Positions 19,747 to 26,955 of a DNA stretch of 64,000 nucleotides are shown piece after piece. The first letter of the stretch is position 1. The number at the start of each line of letters is the position of its first letter. The DNA lies in the NCBI RefSeq assembly GCF_038404985.1, contig NZ_JBBKBA010000001.1, forward strand, positions 400,001 to 464,000, written 5' to 3'. Below the pieces are notes generated by a model. That model worked only from the letters and a program-made list of their open reading frames with translations, was not told the origin of the DNA and made no database searches. Made by a program: the position numbers and the translations under genes. This DNA is from Ferrovibrio sp. MS7. Its GTDB lineage: Bacteria; Pseudomonadota; Alphaproteobacteria; Ferrovibrionales; Ferrovibrionaceae.

Positions 19747-20307
19747 ATGCTGATTCTGCTCGACCGCGATGGGGTGCTGAACGAGGACCGCGCGGACTAC
19801 GTGAAGTCACCCGCCGAATTCGTGCCGATTGTCGGCATCGGCCCGGCCATCGCCAGCTTCAATGCGCGCGGCTGGCCGGTGGTGCTGTGCACCAACCAGG
19901 CCTGCATCGGCAAGGGCATCATCGACGAAGCGATGCTGGGCCGCATCCACGATCATCTGCGCGACCACATTGCCCGGGATGGCGCGCGCATCGACCATAT
20001 CCTGTTCGCGCCGGATCCGCCCTGGGCGCAGACCGAGCGGCGCAAGCCCGGTCCCGGCATGCCGCGCGAAGCGATGGCGATGTTCCGCCACGCTGCCGCC
20101 GACACCGTGTTCATCGGCGACACCGATACCGACATGCAGGCCGCCAAGGCCGCCGGTTGCCGCCGCATCCTGGTGCGCAGCGGCAAGGGCGCCGCGACGT
20201 TGGCCAAGGGCCTGAGCGACAGCGTGCTGCCAGTGGCGGTGTTCGACAATCTGGCAGAGGCGGCGGAACGGCTGCTGGCCGAGGGAATCGAGGTGGCCCC
20301 GCTATGA
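19747..20307 (+). CDS. HAD-family phosphatase (GmhB/HisB-like)
   Basis: A 186-residue HAD-IIIA phosphatase. Motif I is LLDRDGVLNEDRADYV (Asp6 nucleophile, Asp8 acid), motif II CTNQACIGKG, motif III the lysine of RRKPGPGM and motif IV FIGDTDTDMQAA. These match D-glycero-D-manno-heptose-1,7-bisphosphate phosphatase and histidinol phosphatase; between them the LPS heptose role is plausible given the envelope neighbours, but unproven. The usual GmhB zinc-loop cysteines are not evident (only FAPDPPW). It follows ftsX by one base and overlaps ydcF. Confidence 0.87.
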   Translation: MLILLDRDGVLNEDRADYVKSPAEFVPIVGIGPAIASFNARGWPVVLCTNQACIGKGIIDEAMLGRIHDHLRDHIARDGARIDHILFAPDPPWAQTERRKPGPGMPREAMAMFRHAAADTVFIGDTDTDMQAAKAAGCRRILVRSGKGAATLAKGLSDSVLPVAVFDNLAEAAERLLAEGIEVAPL

Positions 20308-20966
20308 CCTTGATGCGCCGGCTGCTGCTTGTTGTCCTGGTGCTAGGCCTGCTGCTGGTCGGCGGCCTGATGCGCTTCGTCGATACGGTGGCCAAGCTGC
20401 CCGAACCGCCGCTGGACCAGCGCACCGATGGCATCGTGGTACTGACCGGCGGCAGCGCGCGGCTCAGCACCGCCATCCGGCTGCTTGATGCCGGCCTGGC
20501 CGAAAGGCTGCTGATTTCCGGCGTCAGCACTGGCGCCAGCAAGGCCAGTCTGGCGCAATCCTTGAGCCAGAGCCTGCCGGAGCATCTGCTGGCGCGGCCC
20601 GACCGCCCCGGCATCGACGTGCCGGCGCTGTTCGAATGCTGCGTCGATCTCGGCTTCGAGGCCACCGACACGGCCGGCAACGCGGTGGAGGCCCTGGCCT
20701 GGGCGATGGGCCGCGACATGCATTCGCTGCGGCTGGTGACGGCGAATTACCACATGCCCCGTGCCCTGGTGGAGTTCCGCCGCCTGGCCGGCAACACCAC
20801 TATCCTGCCGCATCCGGTGCGCCCGGATTTCCTGCGCGTGGAAGCCTGGTGGCGCCGCCGCGCCGACGGCCTGTTCCTGCTTGGCGAATACAGCAAATAT
20901 GTCGCTGCCCTGATCCGCATGCGCATCGAGGATCAGATCGACGACTGGCTGAAGGCGGATTCCTGA
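20304..20966 (+). CDS. YdcF/DUF218 family envelope protein
   Basis: A 220-residue protein with an N-terminal membrane anchor (MRRLLLVVLVLGLLLVGGLM), then a DUF218 domain: DGIVVLTGGSARLSTAIRLLDAG is the family nucleotide-like loop, ATDTAGNAVEALAWA and LVTANYHMPRALVEFRRL are its conserved C-terminal motifs. ElyC/SanA/YdcF relatives affect peptidoglycan or undecaprenyl-carrier metabolism in enterobacteria. It overlaps the HAD gene before it (ATGA) and plsC after it (TGATG), so all belong to the ftsEX operon. Confidence 0.9.
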   Translation: MTLMRRLLLVVLVLGLLLVGGLMRFVDTVAKLPEPPLDQRTDGIVVLTGGSARLSTAIRLLDAGLAERLLISGVSTGASKASLAQSLSQSLPEHLLARPDRPGIDVPALFECCVDLGFEATDTAGNAVEALAWAMGRDMHSLRLVTANYHMPRALVEFRRLAGNTTILPHPVRPDFLRVEAWWRRRADGLFLLGEYSKYVAALIRMRIEDQIDDWLKADS

Positions 20967-21703
20967 TGCTGCTGCTGATCCGCTCGCTGCTGTTCCAGGC
21001 CAGCTTCCTGCTGTTCACCGCCACCGTGGCGATCCTCAGCATGCCGCTGCTGGCGTTGCGCTGGCAGAGCATGGTCAAGCCGATCAGCCGGTTCTGGGCG
21101 CATGGCGTGAATGTGCTGCTCAAAATCATCGCCGGTATCGATTGCCGCTTCGAGGGCCGCGAGAACCTGCCCCAGGGGCCGTTCATCCTGGCGGCCAAGC
21201 ACCAGTCGCTGTGGGATACCTCCGTGGTTCTGGCGCTGTTCGACAATCCCTGCATCGTCATCAAGCAGGAATTGCTGCGCATCCCGGTCTATGGCTGGTT
21301 CACCAAGGTGCTGGGCATGGTGCCGGTGGACCGCGATGGCGGCGGCGCAGCCCTGAAGCAAATGCTGCGCGCCTGCCGTGCGGCTGCCGAAGCGGGCCGA
21401 GTATTGATCATCTTCCCCCAGGGCACCCGCACCCTGCCGGGCGAGGCAGCGCCCTACCAGCCCGGCGTGGTGGCGATCTACCGCGAAACCGGTTTGCCGG
21501 TGGTGCCGGCGGCGCTGAATTCCGGCTTCTTCTGGCCGAAACATGGCTGGCGCCGGCCGCCCGGCGTGATCCGGCTGCAATTCCTGGAACCGATCCCGCC
21601 CGGCCTCAAGCGCGAGGCCTTCATGGCTGAACTGACCGGCCGGATCGAGACCGCCAATGCCCGGCTGGAAGCCGAGACGCGGGAATCGTTACAGAAACAA
21701 TAA
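20966..21703 (+). CDS. plsC: 1-acyl-sn-glycerol-3-phosphate acyltransferase
   Basis: A 245-residue PlsC-type acyltransferase that makes phosphatidic acid at the inner membrane. One N-terminal hydrophobic segment (about 3-28) anchors it. The catalytic HX4D motif is KHQSLWDT (about residue 74-79), block II is MVPVDRDG, block III FPQGTRTLPGE and block IV VPAALNSG. It is the last gene of ftsE-ftsX-HAD-ydcF-plsC; the five overlap or nearly touch, so they should be co-transcribed. Confidence 0.94.
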   Translation: MLLLIRSLLFQASFLLFTATVAILSMPLLALRWQSMVKPISRFWAHGVNVLLKIIAGIDCRFEGRENLPQGPFILAAKHQSLWDTSVVLALFDNPCIVIKQELLRIPVYGWFTKVLGMVPVDRDGGGAALKQMLRACRAAAEAGRVLIIFPQGTRTLPGEAAPYQPGVVAIYRETGLPVVPAALNSGFFWPKHGWRRPPGVIRLQFLEPIPPGLKREAFMAELTGRIETANARLEAETRESLQKQ

Positions 21704-21715
21704 TAGAACATTCTG

Positions 21716-21743
21716 TTGACTCGAGGCGCCCGGGCGGTACCAT
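21716..21743 (+). promoter_or_regulatory. promoter of nrdJ, predicting a leaderless transcript
   Basis: TTGACT (21716-21721) and TACCAT (21738-21743) are separated by 16 bp. The predicted start site, about 7 bases after the -10, coincides with the A of the nrdJ ATG at 21750. No Shine-Dalgarno sequence precedes that ATG, which is consistent with a leaderless mRNA. An AACA-TTC-TGTT dyad (21708-21718) overlaps the -35. Confidence 0.5.
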
Positions 21744-21749
21744 ATCCCC

Positions 21750-24116
21750 ATGCCGCTGACCGCACCAATTTCCCAGCAGATCTGGGACATGAAATATCGC
21801 CTGAAAGGCCCGGACGGGCATCCTCTGGATCACACCATCGAGGATACCTTGCGGCGTATTGCGGCTGCCCTGGCGGTGCCGGAAGCCGATCCCAAGGCCT
21901 GGGAAGGCAGCTTCTATGAGGCGCTGTCCGATTTTCGCTTCCTGCCGGCCGGGCGCATCGTCGCCGGGGCCGGCACCGGGCGCAAGGTGACGCTGTTCAA
22001 CTGTTTCGTCATGGGCAGCATCCCGGACGACATGAGCGGCATCTTCGAGCATCTGAAGGAAGCCGCGCTGACCATGCAGCAGGGCGGTGGCATCGGCTAC
22101 GATTTCTCGACGCTCAGGCCGCGCGGCGCGCTGGTCAAGGGCGTCGGTGCCGATGCCTCGGGTCCGTTGAGCTTCATGGATGTGTGGGACGCCATGTGCC
22201 GCACCATCATGTCCGCAGGTCATCGCCGCGGCGCCATGATGGCGACGATGCGCTGCGACCATCCCGATATCGAGGCCTTCATCGCCGCCAAGCAGGAGCC
22301 GGGCCGGCTGCGCATGTTCAATCTCTCGGTGCTGGTGACCGATGCCTTCATGCAGGCGGTGCGGCAGAACCAGCCCTGGGAACTGCGTTTCAACGGCACC
22401 ACCTATAAAACCGTGCAGGCCCGCGATCTGTGGGAGCGCATCATGCGCGCCACCTACGCCTATGCCGAGCCGGGCGTGATCTTCATCGACCGCATCAACC
22501 GGCGCAACAACCTGCATTACTGCGAGACCATCAGCGCCACCAATCCCTGCGGCGAGCAGCCTTTGCCGCCCTATGGCGCCTGCCTGCTCGGCTCGCTGAA
22601 CCTGGCACGCCTGGTGCGGCAACCCTTCGAGGAAGACGCTGCGCTGGATCTCGACGAGCTGCGCCGCCTGACGGCGATTGCCGTGCGCATGATGGACAAC
22701 ACCATCGACGTGTCGAACTTTCCGCTCGAAGCCCAGGCCGCCGAGGCGCGGATGAAGCGCCGCATCGGGCTTGGCGTCACCGGGCTTGCCGATGCGCTGA
22801 TCCTCTGCGGCGCGCGCTATGGCTCGCCAAAGTCACTGGCGCTGATCGAGACCTGGCTTCGCGAAATCCGCGATGCCGCCTACCGTGCCTCGGTGGAACT
22901 GGCGCGCGAGAAAGGCCCCTTCCCGCTATTCGATGCCGAGGCCTATCTCGCCGGCGAGACGGTGAGCGAACTGCCCGACGACATCCGCGCCGGCATTCGC
23001 GCGCATGGTATTCGCAACGCGCTGCTGACCTCGATCGCGCCGACCGGCACCATCTCGCTGTTCGCCGACAACATCTCTTCGGGCCTTGAGCCGGTTTTTG
23101 CCTTCAGCTACAGCCGCAATGTGCTGATGCCGGATGGCAGCCGCCGCGAGGAGGAAGTAAGCGACTATGCCTTGCGCCTCTACCGCCAGATCAAGGGCGA
23201 GGATGCGCCGCTGACCGAAGCCTTCGTCGATGCCCAGGTGCTGCAACCCGCCGACCATGTGCGGGTGCAGGCTGTGGTGCAGAAATACATCGACAGCTCG
23301 ATTTCCAAGACCATCAACCTGCCGGAAGACATCGCCTTCGAGGCGTTCAAGGATGTCTACGCGCTGGCCTATGACAGCGGCTGCAAGGGCTGCACCACCT
23401 ATCGCCCGAATGAAGTGACCGGGTCGGTGCTGAGCGTGAAGAAGGCAACCGGCAAGGTAGCAACGAAAGCACAGCAGGCGGAACTGCCGCTGGTCCCGGC
23501 GCAGCGCCCAGCCGCCGTGGCGGCCAGCAATGCGACGCCGCCTACTGCCCTGAGCGGCAGTGGCGTGGTCTACATGACACGGCCGCTGGACCGCCCCGAG
23601 GCGCTCCCCGGCAAGACCTACAAGATCACCTGGCCGGATTCCGAGCACGCCATGTACATCACGGTGAACGACATCGTGCAGGATGGCCGCCGGCGGCCTT
23701 TCGAGATGTTCATCAATTCCAAGAATACCGAGCATTACGCCTGGACCGTGGCGTTGACCCGCATGATCTCGGCGGTGTTCCGGCGTGGCGGCGATGTCAG
23801 CTTTGTGGTCGAGGAACTGAAGGCGGTGTTCGATCCGCGCGGCGGCCACTGGATGGGCGGGCGCTACATCCCCTCGCTGCTGGCCGCCATCGGCGAGGTG
23901 ATCGAGCGCCACCTGATCGATATCGGCTTCATCAGCGGCCCGGAACAGCCGGCCGGCGACATGGTGGTGATCCCGCTGGTGGCGCAAAACACCGGCGAAG
24001 CAGCGCCGCGTTCTATGGCCGGGCTGCGGCAATGCCCAAAATGCGGCCAGCCCAGCCTGATCAAGGCCGAGGGCTGCGACACCTGCACCGCCTGCGGCTA
24101 TAGCAAGTGCGGCTGA
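21750..24116 (+). CDS. nrdJ: adenosylcobalamin-dependent (class II) ribonucleoside-diphosphate reductase
   Basis: A 788-residue vitamin B12-dependent ribonucleotide reductase. The active-site region has LFNCFVMGSIPDD (first redox cysteine), QQGGGIGYDFSTLRPRG, the substrate loop SATNPCGEQPLPPYGACLLGSLNL with the thiyl-radical cysteine, and SIAPTGTISLFADN. The C-terminus carries a cysteine-rich tail (CPKCGQPSLI...CDTCTACGYSKCG, about 760-788) that can relay electrons or bind zinc. It makes dNTP precursors without oxygen or a small subunit. No NrdB-like gene is nearby. It has its own promoter. Confidence 0.96.
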   Translation: MPLTAPISQQIWDMKYRLKGPDGHPLDHTIEDTLRRIAAALAVPEADPKAWEGSFYEALSDFRFLPAGRIVAGAGTGRKVTLFNCFVMGSIPDDMSGIFEHLKEAALTMQQGGGIGYDFSTLRPRGALVKGVGADASGPLSFMDVWDAMCRTIMSAGHRRGAMMATMRCDHPDIEAFIAAKQEPGRLRMFNLSVLVTDAFMQAVRQNQPWELRFNGTTYKTVQARDLWERIMRATYAYAEPGVIFIDRINRRNNLHYCETISATNPCGEQPLPPYGACLLGSLNLARLVRQPFEEDAALDLDELRRLTAIAVRMMDNTIDVSNFPLEAQAAEARMKRRIGLGVTGLADALILCGARYGSPKSLALIETWLREIRDAAYRASVELAREKGPFPLFDAEAYLAGETVSELPDDIRAGIRAHGIRNALLTSIAPTGTISLFADNISSGLEPVFAFSYSRNVLMPDGSRREEEVSDYALRLYRQIKGEDAPLTEAFVDAQVLQPADHVRVQAVVQKYIDSSISKTINLPEDIAFEAFKDVYALAYDSGCKGCTTYRPNEVTGSVLSVKKATGKVATKAQQAELPLVPAQRPAAVAASNATPPTALSGSGVVYMTRPLDRPEALPGKTYKITWPDSEHAMYITVNDIVQDGRRRPFEMFINSKNTEHYAWTVALTRMISAVFRRGGDVSFVVEELKAVFDPRGGHWMGGRYIPSLLAAIGEVIERHLIDIGFISGPEQPAGDMVVIPLVAQNTGEAAPRSMAGLRQCPKCGQPSLIKAEGCDTCTACGYSKCG

Positions 24117-24169
24117 CCTCGCTATAGTTGGGGCCGAGGAAACCCCAGCTTTGCCTGAAATAAGCAATC

Positions 24170-24577
24170 GTGCCTGAGATACAACGCCGCCATTTCCTGC
24201 CCGGAACGCCGATCTTCACGCAAGGGGATGAGGGCGACTGCCTTTATTTCGTCGAGGAAGGCCGCGTGCGCATCTGGCGCAGCGAGGGCGGCAAGACCGT
24301 GGTGCTGGCGGAAGTGGAGCGCGGCGGCCTGTTTGGCGAGATGGCGCTGATCGACGATCAGCCGCGTTCGGCCAATGCCACCGCCATGGACGAGACCTTC
24401 GTGCAGATGGTGCCTGGCGTGCTGCTGAAGGTGAAGCTGGAACGCGCCGATCCGTTCCTGCGCAAGCTGATCAACATCCTGACCCGCAACCTGCGCCAGA
24501 CCACTGAGCCGCTGCCCCGGCTGCTGCCACAGGACACCTTCTATTTCGACGTTTCCGGTAAGGACAAACAGGCATGA
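24170..24577 (+). CDS. cyclic-nucleotide-binding domain protein without DNA-binding domain
   Basis: A 135-residue protein made almost entirely of one CRP-like cyclic-nucleotide-binding beta-barrel (about 5-115): GTPIFTQGDEGDCLYFVEEGRVRIW and RGGLFGEMALIDDQPRSANATAMDE, the latter being the phosphate-binding cassette (GEMALIDDQPRSA). It ends soon after the barrel with no helix-turn-helix, so it is not a CRP-type activator. The start is GTG at 24170; no ATG is available upstream of the domain. It overlaps a HAD gene by 4 bp and may regulate its neighbours allosterically. Confidence 0.85.
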   Translation: MPEIQRRHFLPGTPIFTQGDEGDCLYFVEEGRVRIWRSEGGKTVVLAEVERGGLFGEMALIDDQPRSANATAMDETFVQMVPGVLLKVKLERADPFLRKLINILTRNLRQTTEPLPRLLPQDTFYFDVSGKDKQA

Positions 24578-25242
24578 CTATCCGGGCAGGCATGAGCGCG
24601 AACATCCGGGCGGTGTTGTGGGATTTCGGCGGCGTGATCCTGAGCAGCCCGTTCGAGGCCTTCCGCCGCTTCGAAGCCGAACGCGGCCTGCCCAGGGATT
24701 TCATCCGCGGCGTCAATAGCCGCAATCCCGACAGCAATGCCTGGGCCCGTTTCGAACGCGGCGAGACTGATGCCGCCGGCTTCGGTGAATTATTCCTGGC
24801 CGAGAGCACCGCCTTGGGCCACGCCCTGCATGGCAGCGAGATCCTGCCGCTGATCTCCGGCGACTTGCGCCCACGCATGGTGGCGGCGCTGAAGCAGGTG
24901 AAAACCCGCTTCAAGGTCGCCTGCCTGACCAATAACATGCCGCTGGGCCATGGCCCCGGCATGGCCTTGCGTGCCGACCGCGCCGCTGCGATTGCCGAGG
25001 TGATGACCCTGTTCGATGCCGTGGTGGAATCGAGCAAGATTGGCGTCCGCAAGCCCGAGCCGGCCTTCTACCAGGCGGCCTGCGACCTACTCGGCATCCA
25101 GCCCACGGAAGCGGTATTCCTCGACGATCTCGGTATCAACCTGAAACCGGCGGCGGCCATGGGCATGCGCACCATCAAGGTGGGCGACCCGGATGTGGCA
25201 TTGCAGGAACTCAGCCGCCATATCGGCATGGAGTTTCCATGA
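24574..25242 (+). CDS. HAD-IA family hydrolase
   Basis: A 222-residue HAD phosphatase-like enzyme. Motif I is VLWDFGGVILSSP, in which the second aspartate of DxD is replaced by glycine, as in the epoxide-hydrolase N-terminal phosphatase subgroup; motif II is CLTNN, motif III SSKIGVRKPEPAFY and motif IV VFLDDLGINLKPA. Length and motifs match EphX-N-type hydrolases. It sits between a cyclic-nucleotide-binding protein and an acyl-CoA synthetase, with 4-bp overlaps on both sides, so a role in acyl metabolism is inferred. Confidence 0.88.
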   Translation: MTIRAGMSANIRAVLWDFGGVILSSPFEAFRRFEAERGLPRDFIRGVNSRNPDSNAWARFERGETDAAGFGELFLAESTALGHALHGSEILPLISGDLRPRMVAALKQVKTRFKVACLTNNMPLGHGPGMALRADRAAAIAEVMTLFDAVVESSKIGVRKPEPAFYQAACDLLGIQPTEAVFLDDLGINLKPAAAMGMRTIKVGDPDVALQELSRHIGMEFP

Positions 25243-26786
25243 GCAGCGCCCTCGACCAGCTTAGCCGTGATTACGGCACCGTCACCGACCTGATCCGCGC
25301 CCATGCCACCGAGCGGCCGCAGCGCATCGCGCTGATCGAAGGCGAGCGGCAACTGGATTTCGCCGCGCTGGATGCACTGATGGACCGCATCGCCGCCGCG
25401 CTGCAGCGCGATGGCATCGGCCCAGGTGGCGCCATCGCCATTGCTGCCGGCACGTCGATTGAATATGCCGCCGTGTTCCTCGGTGCGCTGCGCGCTGGCG
25501 CGGCCGTGGCGCCGCTGGCGCCGTCTTCCACGCCTGAGAGTCTGGCGGCGATGACCGCCGATGCCGATGCGGCGATCCTGTTCCTTGATGGCGCCAATGA
25601 GGCAGCCATGTCTGGCGTGATGCCTCAGGTGAAGGCACGCCGCGTGCGCCTGGATACGGCTGCATTCGAGGCCTGGCTGGCACCTTTGGGCGCAAAGCCT
25701 GCAGCCGTGGACGTGCATCCCGATGCACCGTTCAACATCATCTATTCTTCCGGCACCACCGGCACGCCGAAAGGCATCATCCAGCCGCACAAGATGCGCT
25801 GGTCGCATGTGCAGCGCGCTGCGATCAACGGCTACAATACCGAGCGTACAGTGGCGCTGCTGTCCACGCCGCTCTATTCCAATACCACGCTGGTGATCTT
25901 CTTCCCGGCGCTCGGCTGGGGCGGCACCGTGGTGCTGATGCCGAAATTCGAGGTGAAGGCCTATCTCGATTTGGCGCAGCAGCATCGCGTCACCCACACC
26001 ATGCTGGTGCCGGTGCAATACAGCCGCCTGATGCAGCATCCGGATTTCGACCGCTACGATCTTTCCAGCTTCGAGGCCAAGTTCTGCACCAGCGCGCCGT
26101 TCAATGCCGCGCTGAAGGCCGATGTGGTGAAACGCTGGCCGGGCAAGCTGATCGAGTATTACGGCATGACCGAAGGCGGTGGCACCTGCATCCTGCAGGC
26201 CCATGCCTTTCCCGACAAGCTGCACACCGTCGGCCAGCCGGCGCCGGGCCACGATATCCGCCTGATCGACGAACAGGGCAACGAAGTCGCTCCCGGCGAA
26301 GTCGGCGAGATTGTCGGCCATTCCGGCACGGTCATGGTCGGCTACCACAAGCAGCCGGGCAAGACCGCCGAAGCCGAATGGTATGACAGCCAGGGCCGCC
26401 GCTTCATCCGCACCGGCGATATGGGCCGCTTCGATGCCGATGGCTTCCTGACGCTGATGGACCGCAAGAAGGACATGATCATTTCCGGCGGCTTCAACGT
26501 CTATCCGAGCGACCTTGAACTGGTGCTGCGCAGCCACGCCGATGTGGCGGAAGCCGCCGTGGTCGGCATGCCATCGGAACGCTGGGGCGAAACGCCGGTG
26601 GCCTTCGTGGTGCTGAAGCCCGGCGCCACCGCCAGCGCCGATCAGTTGCTTGCCCATGCCAATGCGCAGCTCGGCAAGACGCAGCGGCTGGCAGCGGTGG
26701 AAATCCTCGACAGCCTGCCGCGCAGTGCTATCGGCAAGGTGCTGAAGCGCGAATTGCGCGACAGCTTCAGCCGTAAACTGGCCTAG
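25239..26786 (+). CDS. AMP-binding acyl-CoA synthetase
   Basis: A 515-residue ANL-superfamily ligase activating a carboxylic acid to acyl-AMP and then acyl-CoA. The P-loop is IIYSSGTTGTPKGI, A5 motif YYGMTEGGG, then TGDMGRFDADGFLTLMDRKKDMIISGGFNVYPSDLE (hinge and C-domain) and the catalytic lysine near the end, SAIGKVLKRELRD. Substrate specificity cannot be set from sequence. It ends the CNB-HAD-synthetase operon; a GCCC-TTC-GGGC stem and a CCGGCA/TGCCGG stem follow, without a T-run. Confidence 0.93.
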   Translation: MSSALDQLSRDYGTVTDLIRAHATERPQRIALIEGERQLDFAALDALMDRIAAALQRDGIGPGGAIAIAAGTSIEYAAVFLGALRAGAAVAPLAPSSTPESLAAMTADADAAILFLDGANEAAMSGVMPQVKARRVRLDTAAFEAWLAPLGAKPAAVDVHPDAPFNIIYSSGTTGTPKGIIQPHKMRWSHVQRAAINGYNTERTVALLSTPLYSNTTLVIFFPALGWGGTVVLMPKFEVKAYLDLAQQHRVTHTMLVPVQYSRLMQHPDFDRYDLSSFEAKFCTSAPFNAALKADVVKRWPGKLIEYYGMTEGGGTCILQAHAFPDKLHTVGQPAPGHDIRLIDEQGNEVAPGEVGEIVGHSGTVMVGYHKQPGKTAEAEWYDSQGRRFIRTGDMGRFDADGFLTLMDRKKDMIISGGFNVYPSDLELVLRSHADVAEAAVVGMPSERWGETPVAFVVLKPGATASADQLLAHANAQLGKTQRLAAVEILDSLPRSAIGKVLKRELRDSFSRKLA

Positions 26787-26859
26787 ACCATCCCCGCCCT
26801 TCGGGCTGCTGCTGCCGGCATTTTGCCGGGCAAAGCTGCATACGCCCATACTATCGTAA

Positions 26860-26870
26860 TATAATATAAT
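26860..26870 (+). promoter_or_regulatory. AT-rich promoter region of the ferritin-MNIO operon
   Basis: Two overlapping perfect TATAAT hexamers (26860-26865 and 26865-26870) lie in an AT-rich island (about 26845-26890) that contrasts with the GC-rich flanks. No good TTGACA is found at 16-18 bp upstream, so the element may need an activator or another sigma factor. The leader to the ATG at 26956 would be about 80 nt, ending in a strong GGGAGGA ribosome-binding site. Confidence 0.5.
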
Positions 26871-26955
26871 TTCTCTTTAAACACACCAAATACTAGTGTC
26901 TACTGGTTGTGTATCCATTTTCTTGGCAACTTTTCATCCATTACGGGAGGAATCC

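Noticed and set aside
21708-21722. LexA/SOS box before nrdJ
   Set aside because: GAAC-N7-TGAC only half matches the alphaproteobacterial GAAC-N7-GAAC consensus, so I list it only as a possible dyad.
25068-26849. Long minus-strand open frame (593 residues) over the acyl-CoA synthetase
   Set aside because: The plus-strand protein has all ligase motifs; the antisense frame has low-complexity Gln/Arg/His sequence typical of a shadow in GC-rich DNA.
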